The translations under genes and the position numbers were made by a program. The notes below the pieces were generated by a model. It ran no database searches. It saw only the letters and a list, made by a program, of their open reading frames with translations, and was not told where the DNA came from. This document shows, in pieces, positions 8,060 through 16,743 of a DNA stretch of 64,000 bases (its first letter is position 1; each line of letters opens with the position of its first letter). Location: positions 1 through 64,000 of the forward strand of contig JAEXDA010000073.1 of NCBI GenBank assembly GCA_023401925.1, given 5' to 3'. Source of the stretch: Bacillota bacterium (GTDB taxonomy: Bacteria > Bacillota > UBA4882 > UBA8346).

Positions 8060-8659
8060 TTGTCCGAACATTATTATTCGGCTCAGCCAAATTCGGGACA
8101 CCGTTATGGGGAGTTTTCCCTAGATTTACGGGGTATTAAACTGCAGATAACTACTGATGCCGGTGTGTTTTCAAAGAACCACTTGGATACGGGGACAAAA
8201 CTATTAATCCAGGGGATTCCCATAAAAGAGGAATTCAAAACCATCATGGACCTGGGTTGCGGTTATGGTCCAATTGGGTTAGTTCTTGCTAAGTTGCTTC
8301 CGGGGTCAACTGTGTATATGAGTGATATTAATGAGCGTGCAGTGGAATTGGCGCTCAAAAATGCCGAATCCAATCAACTAAGAAATGTAATGATAAAAGC
8401 AGGAGAGGGATTTACCGCGTTTCCGGGCCACCAATTTGATCTTATCGTTACCAATCCACCGATACGTGCCGGTAAACGGGTTATTTACCCCCTTGTTGAA
8501 GAGGCATTTCAGGCTTTACATACCGGCGGATGGTTGGTTGCGGTGATTATGACCAAACAGGGCGCAAAAAGTTTGGAAAAAAAATTCAGTGAAGTTTTCG
8601 GGAATGTTACGGAATGGGAGAAAGAGAGTGGGTATCGCGTAATCGCCAGCCAAAAATGA
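8060..8659 (+). CDS. RsmC/YbxB-like class I SAM-dependent methyltransferase
   Basis: 199 aa, the size of single-domain YbxB-type proteins. SAM motif I is MDLGCGYGPIGL (residues about 64-75); the catalytic NPPIRAGK motif at about 132 is the N-P-P-x-R-x-G-K pattern of RsmC/RsmD-type guanine N2 methyltransferases of 16S rRNA. Start TTG 8060 with GAGGTGAT upstream. The substrate is inferred from the family. It stands alone between terminators and glgA. Confidence 0.85.
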   Translation: MSEHYYSAQPNSGHRYGEFSLDLRGIKLQITTDAGVFSKNHLDTGTKLLIQGIPIKEEFKTIMDLGCGYGPIGLVLAKLLPGSTVYMSDINERAVELALKNAESNQLRNVMIKAGEGFTAFPGHQFDLIVTNPPIRAGKRVIYPLVEEAFQALHTGGWLVAVIMTKQGAKSLEKKFSEVFGNVTEWEKESGYRVIASQK

Positions 8660-8781
8660 AATTACCATTATTTTGACTCCTTGATTTTACTAAAAAGTCA
8701 CCTGTAAAAGGTTTAAAAAGCTTTGATCCGTTCAAACTATGGCTAAGTGGCGGAATTTGCTAAAATACAAGGAGTGAAATA

Positions 8782-10275
8782 ATGAGCGAAAGCCCTTTAA
8801 AAATTTTAGTTCTTGCGGCCGAAGTCGTTCCCTTTGCGAAAACCGGCGGCTTGGCAGATGTTGCAGGTGCATTACCTAAAGCATTGAAAGAACTTGGTCA
8901 TGATGTATGGGTAGCCATGCCGCGATATGGGTTTATTGACCGTGAGAAGTACGGGTTAAGAGAAAATTGGAGTAATTTAGAAGTACCGATGGATGGACAA
9001 ACCGAGCAGGCTTCGGTGTATGAAGGCCGGATCGGTGGAAATGTCCCGATTTTCTTCATTGAGAACAGCAAGTATTATCATCGGGATGGAATTTATATGT
9101 ATCATGATGATGCAGAGCGTTTTATCTTTTTTTGCAGGGCAGTTATGGAAATGGTTAAAGCGTTTGGGTGGGTGCCCGATATACTTCACTGTAATGATTG
9201 GCATACAGCAATTATCCCCAATTGGTTGCAAACGATTTACCGCGATGATCCCTTTTTTGAAAAAACGGTCTCAGTTTATACGATCCATAATTTAGCCTAT
9301 CAAGGCTTATTTGGAAAACGTGTCCTTGAACTCGCCGGGATACAAAATTACCAGTCACTATTGCCACCGCAATTAGCTCCTGAAAACCAGGTCAATATGA
9401 TGAGCCGGGGTATATTCTTTGCAGATGCAATCAATACGGTCAGTGAAACCTATGCTCACGAAATCCTGACTCCCGAATATGGAGAGGGTTTTGATTGGCT
9501 GCTTAAAGAACGACGGGATCGGTTACACGGTATTTTAAATGGGATTGATTATGAGATGAATGATCCGGCTACAGACTCTCATATTTATCAAAATTACGAT
9601 CTAGACGATCCCGGTCTTAAACTTCAGAATAAATTGGCTTTGCAGCGGGAGGCCGGATTAAAACCAGAGTCTCATACGCCTTTAATCGGGATGATTTCCA
9701 GATTATCCGACCAGAAGGGTTTTGATTTAATTGGCCATGTTATAGAGGGGATGATGGATAATCTGGATTTTCAGTTTATTTTGTTAGGAACCGGGGCTGA
9801 ATACTATCATCATTTATTTTCGGATATCAAGCAAAAATATCCGGACCGGGCAGCTGTTTATCTTACTTTTAACAGCGATTTGGCCCAAAAAATTTATGCC
9901 GGCTCGGATATGTTTTTGATGCCGTCCCGATTTGAACCTTGTGGGCTCGGACAATTACTGGCTTTGCGGTATGGTAGTATTCCGATTGTTCGGGAAACGG
10001 GAGGGTTAAAAGATACGGTTATTAATTTCGACCCACGCACTCATAATGGGAATGGCTTTACTTTTGAAAAGTATGATGCCATGGCGATGTATACTGCGAT
10101 TGTAAGAGCCATAGAAACCTATAAATATGAAGATATATGGCGGATACTCATTCAACGTGCCATGAGTGCAGATTTTTCATGGAAAAGCTCAGCAGCCCAA
10201 TATATTGAACTTTACCGTTGCGCGATTACCAATCGGGCTGAGCGGACATGGGCAAGAGAATACACCAATATTTGA
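8782..10275 (+). CDS. glgA: Glycogen (starch) synthase, GT5 family
   Basis: 497 aa. N-terminal KTGGLADV motif (residues about 20-27) that binds the nucleotide sugar, and the C-terminal RFEPCGLGQL ... RETGGLKDTV region with the catalytic Glu of GT5 enzymes. Transfers glucose from ADP-glucose (or UDP-glucose) to alpha-1,4-glucan. RBS AAGGAGTG. The following GalT-like gene begins 17 bp after the stop; other glg genes are not in the window, so this is not a full glycogen operon. Confidence 0.95.
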   Translation: MSESPLKILVLAAEVVPFAKTGGLADVAGALPKALKELGHDVWVAMPRYGFIDREKYGLRENWSNLEVPMDGQTEQASVYEGRIGGNVPIFFIENSKYYHRDGIYMYHDDAERFIFFCRAVMEMVKAFGWVPDILHCNDWHTAIIPNWLQTIYRDDPFFEKTVSVYTIHNLAYQGLFGKRVLELAGIQNYQSLLPPQLAPENQVNMMSRGIFFADAINTVSETYAHEILTPEYGEGFDWLLKERRDRLHGILNGIDYEMNDPATDSHIYQNYDLDDPGLKLQNKLALQREAGLKPESHTPLIGMISRLSDQKGFDLIGHVIEGMMDNLDFQFILLGTGAEYYHHLFSDIKQKYPDRAAVYLTFNSDLAQKIYAGSDMFLMPSRFEPCGLGQLLALRYGSIPIVRETGGLKDTVINFDPRTHNGNGFTFEKYDAMAMYTAIVRAIETYKYEDIWRILIQRAMSADFSWKSSAAQYIELYRCAITNRAERTWAREYTNI

Positions 10276-10292
10276 GGGTAAAGGAGAAAGCC

Positions 10293-11378
10293 ATGAGTAC
10301 CACTACAAAGCGTTCAATAGCCAATTTGGCCGAACTTCATAATGAGTTGCCGGACCCAGAAAAAAACTTGTTTGAGCGCTTTTTTAGAGTTGATACCACT
10401 GTCGGAAAGTTACATGCGCCGGAAAGTATGACAGGATGGATTCATAAAAATTTCGGCTCTCTCGAAAAAGTTGAAAATCAAAAAATTACTAAGGTTACCA
10501 ATTTAGTCACAATGGAAGGAGCCCTTTTCAATGAAATCCGGGCGAGCCGGCCGATGGATTGTAAAGTTGATGATGAAGTGCGCCACATTATTGAAAACAG
10601 CGCCGGCGATCCTTTCTGTAAACCTACGGAGGGTACTCCTACCGATACATTTGGCCGGGTTATCGGCAGTCATTGTATTTCTGCAAGTAATGTGGCTAAA
10701 TACGACGGTTATCATGGTCTGGTGATTTTTAATGAGCATAATCCTTTAAATGTGTCCAGGGACGCGATTGTTGATTATTTTGAAACGGGTTTGGAATGGG
10801 CAAGAAGAGGCAGGGAACAGGATCCGGAAGCAAAATATTATTTCTTTATGTGGAATTGTTTGTGGAAAAGCGGCGCTTCGATTGTTCACGGCCATGCGCA
10901 GATGACATTGACCAAAGAAATCCATTATCCTAAAGTAGAATCTTGGCGGCGTATTTTTCAAGGCTATAGGAAGGATCACGGGACATGTGTATTTAGCGAC
11001 CTTCACAAAGTTCATGACTCACTTGGACTTGGTTGGGAATGGGAGGGTGGAGTCAAAGGCATGGTTTACCTAACCCCGATTAAAGAAAAGGAGATTGTAT
11101 TAATCGCTTCAAAACCGGGAGTTCCTCTATATAATGCCGTTCATAAAGTACTGGAAAAATTTATGAGAATGTGCGTAATTAGCTTTAATCTGGCACTATA
11201 TGTACCGCCATTGGCACCAACATCCGAAGATTGGAGTGGGTTTCCGGCTGTGGTGCGGATTGTGGACCGCGGAGATCCGAATAACAAAACAGCCGATTTT
11301 GGGGCTATGGAACTTTATGCCGCAAGCGTAATTAGCAGTGATCCCTTCCGAGTAGCTGAAGAAATGCAAAAAATTTAA
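10293..11378 (+). CDS. GalT-like HIT-superfamily nucleotidyltransferase
   Basis: 361 aa from ATG 10293 (RBS AAAGGAG). An in-frame GTG-type start 45 bp earlier would overlap glgA and has no RBS. The segment SGASIVHGHAQM carries the His-x-His-x-Gln active-site pattern of galactose-1-phosphate uridylyltransferase and ADP-glucose phosphorylase relatives. The pairing with glgA suggests a glucose-1-phosphate/nucleotide-sugar substrate, but the donor cannot be told from sequence. Not classical GalT: the zinc-ligand motifs are not obvious. Confidence 0.72.
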   Translation: MSTTTKRSIANLAELHNELPDPEKNLFERFFRVDTTVGKLHAPESMTGWIHKNFGSLEKVENQKITKVTNLVTMEGALFNEIRASRPMDCKVDDEVRHIIENSAGDPFCKPTEGTPTDTFGRVIGSHCISASNVAKYDGYHGLVIFNEHNPLNVSRDAIVDYFETGLEWARRGREQDPEAKYYFFMWNCLWKSGASIVHGHAQMTLTKEIHYPKVESWRRIFQGYRKDHGTCVFSDLHKVHDSLGLGWEWEGGVKGMVYLTPIKEKEIVLIASKPGVPLYNAVHKVLEKFMRMCVISFNLALYVPPLAPTSEDWSGFPAVVRIVDRGDPNNKTADFGAMELYAASVISSDPFRVAEEMQKI

Positions 11379-11402
11379 ATATTTCCATATTTTTACCGGG
11401 GC

Positions 11403-11431
11403 TTGAAAACTGTCGCTATCTGTGGTAATAT
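11403..11431 (+). promoter_or_regulatory. Sigma-A promoter of tRNA-Thr
   Basis: TTGAAA (11403-11408), 17-base spacer, TAATAT (11426-11431), 22 bp before the tRNA 5' end. Confidence 0.8.
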
Positions 11432-11453
11432 ATTTTATGCTTCATTGAATTCT

Positions 11454-11529
11454 GCCGACATGGCTCAGCTGGTAGAGCAGCGCACTTGTAATGCGCAGGT
11501 CTCCGGTTCAAATCCGGATGTCGGCTCCA
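11454..11529 (+). tRNA. tRNA-Thr (anticodon UGU), CCA encoded
   Basis: Acceptor stem GCCGACA (11454-11460) pairs with TGTCGGC (11519-11525). Anticodon loop CTTGTAA, anticodon TGT at 11487-11489. T-arm GGTTCAAAT present and CCA at 11527-11529. Confidence 0.97.
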
Positions 11530-11543
11530 TAAAAAACCAAAAC

Positions 11544-11569
11544 CCTGCTCCGGCAGGATTTTTTATTTT
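11544..11569 (+). terminator. Terminator of tRNA-Thr
   Basis: CCTGC-TCCG-GCAGG stem-loop followed by ATTTTTTATTTT. Confidence 0.85.
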
Positions 11570-12153
11570 GTCCTATTCATTTAATAGAGGCGATAATGCC
11601 TAAGCTTAAAATTGGCCAATTTTATCGACATTGTTTTCCAATAATTCAATTAATTCAAGATATATACAAAGCATTTAACGGGGGTTTATAGAAGGTTTTT
11701 TTATGATGGTAAATAGATTGGTAAGTAAATTGGATAAACCTCTTTGACGGCTTGTTTTGGGCCTTTAGTGATAAATTGTCTTCCGAAGAAAAAATATTGG
11801 ACTACCGGTCAATCCGGTGCGAAAAATTAGGTTTAATATTGGCCCCCAAGGTAGAATTGGGAAAAGATAACAAACCGATAATTGAAGAGTTTTATTTATC
11901 GGAAGGCTCAAAATGGTTTCGTCTCAACCCCAAATAAGAAATTTAAAAACTAGATACCAAGTGAGCGCATATTCTATTATAGAATTGTGGTTTTATAGTA
12001 ATATCCCAGGTGAATTCCTGGGAAATACTTTTAGCATTTTTGATTTTAGTGTAAAAGAAACGAATGAATAAAAATGTGAAAAATCTGTAAATTAATTGGA
12101 GGAACTATAAAATTTTTGGTGAACATCTCCATAAGTAGAGGAGGGGAAAATTC
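11570..12153. other. Gene-poor spacer after tRNA-Thr
   Basis: No supported gene except the doubtful frame at 11752-11937. AT-rich, with several short frames broken by stops, which may be decayed coding sequence next to the tRNA and restriction-modification island. Confidence 0.5.
11752..11937 (+). CDS. Doubtful small ORF or gene remnant
   Basis: 61 aa from TTG, no clear RBS. The C-terminal half (LAPKVELGKDNKPIIEEFYL) looks protein-like, but no family is recognised. It could be the 3' end of a decayed gene. Confidence 0.25.
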   Translation: MFWAFSDKLSSEEKILDYRSIRCEKLGLILAPKVELGKDNKPIIEEFYLSEGSKWFRLNPK

Positions 12154-12381
12154 ATGATAAAATATCATGACGTCATTCGTAAACTGACTTCCAAAGTTGA
12201 AAATGATTCCGAATCTCGTAAACAGCTTCCGGTGGGTGTGGACATATTACTCGATCGTATTAAAGAGAAAGGCTTTGTGGTTCATGTGGAGGAGTTGGAA
12301 TTCAATAATATCGATATTCAATTAATGAACCAAGAAGATTGTCAAAGGCGTGGACTGTCGTTTGAACATTCGGTTAACTAA
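12154..12381 (+). CDS. Small hypothetical protein
   Basis: 75 aa, charged, mixed alpha/beta character. Strong RBS (GAGGAGGGG) before ATG 12154 and a terminator 6 bp after the stop support a real single-gene transcript. No family recognised. Sits between tRNA-Thr and the restriction-modification pair. Confidence 0.7.
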   Translation: MIKYHDVIRKLTSKVENDSESRKQLPVGVDILLDRIKEKGFVVHVEELEFNNIDIQLMNQEDCQRRGLSFEHSVN

Positions 12382-12386
12382 TCATT

Positions 12387-12407
12387 GCACCTGCGGGTGC
12401 TTTTTTT
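12387..12407 (+). terminator. Terminator
   Basis: GCACC / GGGTGC hairpin followed by seven T. It may also serve the convergent restriction gene. Confidence 0.85.
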
Positions 12408-12416
12408 ATGATAAGG

Positions 12417-13715
12417 TTAGTTTTGCAAACCTAAAATCCAGTGGATCCAACTTAATACGGTCTGCGCTCTTCGCTCAATCGTGTTGTGACTATCTGAACT
12501 GACTCCATAAATGTAGCTGTTCCGCATAATATCACAGACCTCTGGTTTACCAGGAATATGGCTTAATTCAAAATATCGTCCCAGGACCTTATAAAATACT
12601 TCATGCTCAAGAAGGCATTTTACTAGTACTAAATATTTATTTTTAAAATCAAGACTCATGATTCGCCGACCTAGATCGGTTAATGAATATAATAATTCCC
12701 CTTGGCCCCGGTGTTGCGCGCGAGCACGACTGACAAGCCCTAAATACATCGCTGCATTGGTGTAATAATCCGTCTGCCGTACATCGAACTGATAATTTTG
12801 GGTTATGAAATCTTTGGTTAAATCGTTTTCGTAAAGTAAACCCAATAAATCAATGATACGCTCAAATCTATCCGCCTGGGGAAACGGTACGGTTGGCTCT
12901 TTTTTGATTTTAGCGTTGTGAAATACGGCTAAAATATCCCCTAACTCAATTTTGTCCGGAGCTACAGTGTATTTTAATTGTTTAACTAACTTGATGGAAT
13001 TGTATTCATCTTTTCGGTTGAAATTAAAAATAAAAAACGAAAAGCAATCATTGGAGTAAGTCATAAAAACGGGGATGATCGTTTTTTTTAATTTACTTTC
13101 CCATAAACGGTAGGGGTAATAAAGTTGACGGATCAGAAAATCCTCAACCGTATAGTTCTTGGCTTCAACAAGAATAAAGCTATTCTTACTTTCATAGCCG
13201 CCATCGATTTCACATTGGGAATTATTAACTTTCATGGTCTCCAATCGTTTGGATTCCACATTTCTAATGTTAAACTCAAATTTATTGGTGGACATTCTTC
13301 CCGAAACAGTCAAGAAGGTTTGTTCACCAGCTATTTCATCCATGATTCCGGCCAGGTAAGCATAATGCAATGCCAGACTTTCGGAATATAAATTGTTATA
13401 CTGAATGCTTTCCATAAAATTTGGGGGAGTTATAATACTAGCCCTAACGTCATCATACTTGACCGACAGATAGGTTTCAAATTTACCAATGACATATTTT
13501 GAGCGTGAAACAGGAAGGATGGTGAGTTTGTTTTTTTGAAAGATTTGGGGAAGATTGGTGAAATGGTCAAACTTAGCCATTAAGCGGGCTTCCCGGACGG
13601 TATTGATGGTGTTGGCTTCAATCTCGAACCTACTGGAACGCTCAATAGTCTCTAATATGCTGTATTTATCGAATAATTCTTGCCAAGCCTGATCATTTTT
13701 TGTTAAAACAGTCAT
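12417..13715 (-). CDS. Putative type II restriction endonuclease (PD-(D/E)XK)
   Basis: 432 aa. Residues about 188-206 read CEIDGGYESKNSFILVEAKN-like, i.e. the I-D-(x)n-E-A-K core of PD-(D/E)XK nucleases. The C-terminal third (from about residue 305) looks like a winged-helix DNA-binding region. It overlaps the adenine methyltransferase gene by 23 bp on the same strand, the usual order for a methylase-first restriction-modification operon. Recognition site not predictable; the Dam-like partner makes a short A-containing site likely. No obvious truncation. Confidence 0.72.
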   Translation of the reverse strand: MTVLTKNDQAWQELFDKYSILETIERSSRFEIEANTINTVREARLMAKFDHFTNLPQIFQKNKLTILPVSRSKYVIGKFETYLSVKYDDVRASIITPPNFMESIQYNNLYSESLALHYAYLAGIMDEIAGEQTFLTVSGRMSTNKFEFNIRNVESKRLETMKVNNSQCEIDGGYESKNSFILVEAKNYTVEDFLIRQLYYPYRLWESKLKKTIIPVFMTYSNDCFSFFIFNFNRKDEYNSIKLVKQLKYTVAPDKIELGDILAVFHNAKIKKEPTVPFPQADRFERIIDLLGLLYENDLTKDFITQNYQFDVRQTDYYTNAAMYLGLVSRARAQHRGQGELLYSLTDLGRRIMSLDFKNKYLVLVKCLLEHEVFYKVLGRYFELSHIPGKPEVCDIMRNSYIYGVSSDSHNTIERRAQTVLSWIHWILGLQN

Positions 13716-14541
13716 AATTCATTACCAGAACCTCATCAATTTTTCCGCGCCCAGTGGCAATAGAGTTGATGTTTCGGCTAGCGGCCACTGTTATAATTGA
13801 AAAATCCTTATATAAATCCAAAATAAAATCGGTTGCGGAATTGCTTAGCAAAACAAAACAGCCCTTGTCCGATAACTTTTTATAAACATCCCGTAATCGC
13901 TGCTGTTCGTTCTTTCCAAAACCGTTTACATCATAACCTGTAAATGATGAGGTATCGGATACAGGGTCGTAGGGAGGATCAAAATAGATAAAGTCACCTT
14001 TTTTCGCATCTTTTACCGATTGTTCAAAATCTACATTCATAATCCGAATGTTCTTCGTGGCTAAGTAATGATGCACGGCCTTTAACACAATTTCATCAAG
14101 GATTTTTGGGTTATGATAACTGCCAAAAGGAACATTAAATTGTCCCGCACTATTCACCCGGAACAACCCATTGAAACATGTTTTATTGAGGAAAACAATT
14201 CGCGAAGCCCTTTGTATCGGATTAAGTTTTTTAAAATTAGAATCCCTATCCAAATCACGAATTGCATAGTAATACTCTTTTTCATTTTTATGCTGTCGAA
14301 GATCGAGAACCAGTTCATCAATGGAATCTCGAATAACCTTATAGCAGTTAATTAATTCCGTGTTACTATCATTAATCAATCCAACTGTCGGTTGAATATC
14401 AAACAAAACAGCCCCGGCACCGATAAATGGCTCATAATATGTACCGTATTTTTGAGGAATATATTTGCGGATTATCGGTAAGAGCTGCCGTTTTCCCCCG
14501 GCCCACTTTAAAAAGGGTTGAAGTGTTTTGTTCTTTTTCAA
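13693..14541 (-). CDS. Dam-like N6-adenine DNA methyltransferase (D12 class)
   Basis: 282 aa. SAM-binding motif KWAGGKRQLL at residues 10-19 followed by YEPFIGAGAVLF, and the catalytic motif DPPYDPVSDTSSFTGY at about 190, as in Dam and M.DpnII-type alpha-class enzymes. Start is TTG 14541 with AAAGGTGA upstream; a nearby ATG is out of frame. Protects host DNA from the adjoining nuclease. EcoDam and DpnII enzymes methylate GATC, but the specificity of this one is not established. Confidence 0.9.
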   Translation of the reverse strand: MKKNKTLQPFLKWAGGKRQLLPIIRKYIPQKYGTYYEPFIGAGAVLFDIQPTVGLINDSNTELINCYKVIRDSIDELVLDLRQHKNEKEYYYAIRDLDRDSNFKKLNPIQRASRIVFLNKTCFNGLFRVNSAGQFNVPFGSYHNPKILDEIVLKAVHHYLATKNIRIMNVDFEQSVKDAKKGDFIYFDPPYDPVSDTSSFTGYDVNGFGKNEQQRLRDVYKKLSDKGCFVLLSNSATDFILDLYKDFSIITVAASRNINSIATGRGKIDEVLVMNYDCFNKK

Positions 14542-14905
14542 TCATATTCACCTTTAGAATTATTGATATAAATAATCTATCACGAACACATGTTCTTGTC
14601 TAGGCCTTTATAAATAATTCGATATATACCGATAAACATCCTTTGATTGCTTTAATATCTTAATGAGGCATACGGGTGAAACAACATCCAGCTCTCTGAT
14701 TTTCCACTATTTAGTTGACATTTATTAATTTCTTTGTCAATAAAGCTAGTAGAGCGTATCGTAAATAAACGGCAATCAGAAACGGAAAAGATACGCTCTA
14801 CTTAAGTAAAACGTTCAATCATTGAATAGTTATTTAGAGAACGTTTTATTAGTATATTCGTCTTTACTGATTATTTGTTGCGACTGGATAAAGGAGTTGT
14901 CCTAT
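14542..14905. other. Spacer holding a two-hairpin repeat
   Basis: No gene. Contains the repeat at 14746-14851. In-frame codons from 14822 to 14905 belong to the downstream lipoprotein frame but lie in the repeat and have no RBS. Confidence 0.6.
14746..14851. repeat. Two-hairpin repeat (AGAGCGTATC / TAAAACGTTC), copy A
   Basis: Two adjoining inverted repeats: AGAGCGTATC (14751-14760) with GATACGCTCT (14790-14799), and TAAAACGTTC (14807-14816) with GAACGTTTTA (14839-14848). The centre ACTTAAGT is itself palindromic and the outer ends resemble each other (CTAGTAGAGCGT and CTAGTAAAACGT-like on opposite strands). Copy B lies at 32265-32371. The form suggests a MITE- or REP-like element. Confidence 0.75.
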
Positions 14906-15937
14906 TTGGCCAAATCCCGTGGTTTTACTGGTAAAGTTTTCTTAGGGGCACTGCTCATGGTTTTATCCATGGTTTTGCTCTCTTGTAGTCATTCGGTTCA
15001 TGATCCACCAGCATCACCAGTAAATATTCAAAGTTTGGTGAAGAAAGCTGTCGAATCCTACCGGGCCAAAGGGATCGATTTTCATCGCAATCTCATCGAT
15101 TACCAAACATTCGGAAGCTTTTTGCATTTTGAGGACACCGCCGGTTTTGATCAATCATTGTTAAAAAGAGATGGGGACGGAATTCCTTTCGTGCAATATG
15201 ACGGTGATTTTTATTATAACCCGGTGACAGTCGCTCAGTATGCGCTTTTCCAATACGGTAAATTTCTTCGGAAACAGGCTTTGTTGGATGATTTTAAGGT
15301 TGTATCCGATAAATTGTTGGATTTACAAGAATCGGACGGTTCCTTTCGTTATTCTTTCGCATGGCATTATTACCTTACAGGAAGAAAATTCAAAACCGGG
15401 TGGGTCTCAGCGATGGCTCAAGGCCAAGCCTTAAGTGTGCTGGCCAGGGCCTATGCGTTGACAAAAGACAGTCGCTATTGGGAGGCGGGTAATAAGGCAT
15501 TTCAATTTTTATTGACTCCTACGGCAGCTGGTGGAGTCATGGATACTCTAGGAGATTTAAATCCGAGTTGGAAAAATTATGTCACCTTTGAACTATATCC
15601 GGTAAAACCGGCTTCTTATACCTTAAACGGTTTTATGTTTACGCTCTTGGGATGTTATGATTGGTGGCAACTGGCTCCCGGGGCACCGGAGGGTAGTTGT
15701 AAAATGGCGCTGGCGGCCTTTACGGCAGGTATTAAGAGTTTGAATTTAATATTGAAATATTATGATGTTGGGGGATTTGCCTCTTATGATTTGGGTTATA
15801 TTGTGTACCAGGCTAGACCCAATTTAGACCCCTTTTATTTTGCAGTTGATATTTATCTATTGCATGCGCTTTATTCCATAACTGGGGATGAAAACTTACA
15901 GAAATATGAACTGCTTTGGTCATCCTATGTGAATTAA
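14906..15937 (+). CDS. Lipoprotein with glucuronyl C5-epimerase-like domain
   Basis: 343 aa from TTG 14906 (AAAGGAG upstream). Lipoprotein signal peptide ending MVLLSC, so the mature protein should be lipid-anchored. From about residue 85 the sequence matches the C-terminal domain of D-glucuronyl C5-epimerases: SDGSFRYSF, GWVSAMAQGQALSVLARAY, and the SYTLNGFMFTLLGCYDWW pattern. That family epimerises glucuronate to iduronate in heparan-type polymers; substrate here is unknown and could be a surface or environmental polysaccharide. An in-frame start 84 bp upstream falls in a repeat and is rejected. Confidence 0.78.
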   Translation: MAKSRGFTGKVFLGALLMVLSMVLLSCSHSVHDPPASPVNIQSLVKKAVESYRAKGIDFHRNLIDYQTFGSFLHFEDTAGFDQSLLKRDGDGIPFVQYDGDFYYNPVTVAQYALFQYGKFLRKQALLDDFKVVSDKLLDLQESDGSFRYSFAWHYYLTGRKFKTGWVSAMAQGQALSVLARAYALTKDSRYWEAGNKAFQFLLTPTAAGGVMDTLGDLNPSWKNYVTFELYPVKPASYTLNGFMFTLLGCYDWWQLAPGAPEGSCKMALAAFTAGIKSLNLILKYYDVGGFASYDLGYIVYQARPNLDPFYFAVDIYLLHALYSITGDENLQKYELLWSSYVN

Positions 15938-16743
15938 CTCCGAAGATTAAAACCGTAGTTGAATAGTTTAATGGAGTCATTATAAATGGTCGAGGTTTTC
16001 AAGACGATATTGATTAACGTCTTTCCTTGATAGGATGCTGCTGAAACCAAACATCCGCCGGCATTTACCGTATACCCGGTTTTAACGCCAATCGCATAAG
16101 GATAGCGCCAGAGGAGTTTATTATGGTTCTCTAATTGTCTGGTTTGCCCTGGTTTGACACCGGGAATCTCTTTTACTTTCGTTCCGACAATGGCCGCGAA
16201 GTTCGAATTTTTAAGGGCATAACGGGTTAAGATGGACATATCATAAGCCGTGGTATAATGACCGATTTCTGGGAGACCGCTGGCATTTTTGAAAAAAGTG
16301 TTTTTCATTCCCAAAAGCTTTGCTTTTTGATTCATGACTTTCGTAAAATTCGCTTCCGTACCGGATACCGCTTCCGCTAAGGCGGTGGCGGCATCGTTGC
16401 CGGATTCCAACATCAACCCGTAAAGTAATTCTCGGACAGTCCTTTTCTCATATTTTCGCAAATTCATCGAAGTTCCTTCTTTGGAAGCTGCATCGGGATG
16501 GACTGTGACGATGGTATTTAATCGTAATTTTTCCAAAACCAGGACTGCTGTCATGATCTTGGTTGTGCTGGCCGGAGCCATGATTGCCAGAGAACTTTTC
16601 GAGTAAAGAACAGTTCCGCTATTGAGATCGACTAAAATTGCTGATCGCGCGTTAATCGATGGCTTATTGAGTTGTTGGGCGCAAATAAGCTCCGGAATAA
16701 GAAAAAGAATCAAGGCAACGGTTAATAATCTAATTTTTTTCAT
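15934..16743 (-). CDS. D-alanyl-D-alanine carboxypeptidase (DacF/PBP5 family)
   Basis: 269 aa. Signal peptide (residues about 3-22), then the three penicillin-binding motifs: SxxK in ASTTK, SGN in ESGNDAAT, and KTG in GVKTGYT. Trims the terminal D-Ala of peptidoglycan stem peptides in the periplasm. Shorter than PBP5 (about 400 aa) because the C-terminal beta domain and amphipathic anchor are missing, so it may be soluble or tethered only by an uncleaved signal. Converges tail-to-tail with the epimerase-like gene, overlapping by 4 bp. Confidence 0.88.
   Translation of the reverse strand: MKKIRLLTVALILFLIPELICAQQLNKPSINARSAILVDLNSGTVLYSKSSLAIMAPASTTKIMTAVLVLEKLRLNTIVTVHPDAASKEGTSMNLRKYEKRTVRELLYGLMLESGNDAATALAEAVSGTEANFTKVMNQKAKLLGMKNTFFKNASGLPEIGHYTTAYDMSILTRYALKNSNFAAIVGTKVKEIPGVKPGQTRQLENHNKLLWRYPYAIGVKTGYTVNAGGCLVSAASYQGKTLINIVLKTSTIYNDSIKLFNYGFNLRS

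Noticed and set aside
11403..11603. 66-codon frame across tRNA-Thr
   Set aside because: It covers the tRNA promoter, the tRNA itself and its terminator.
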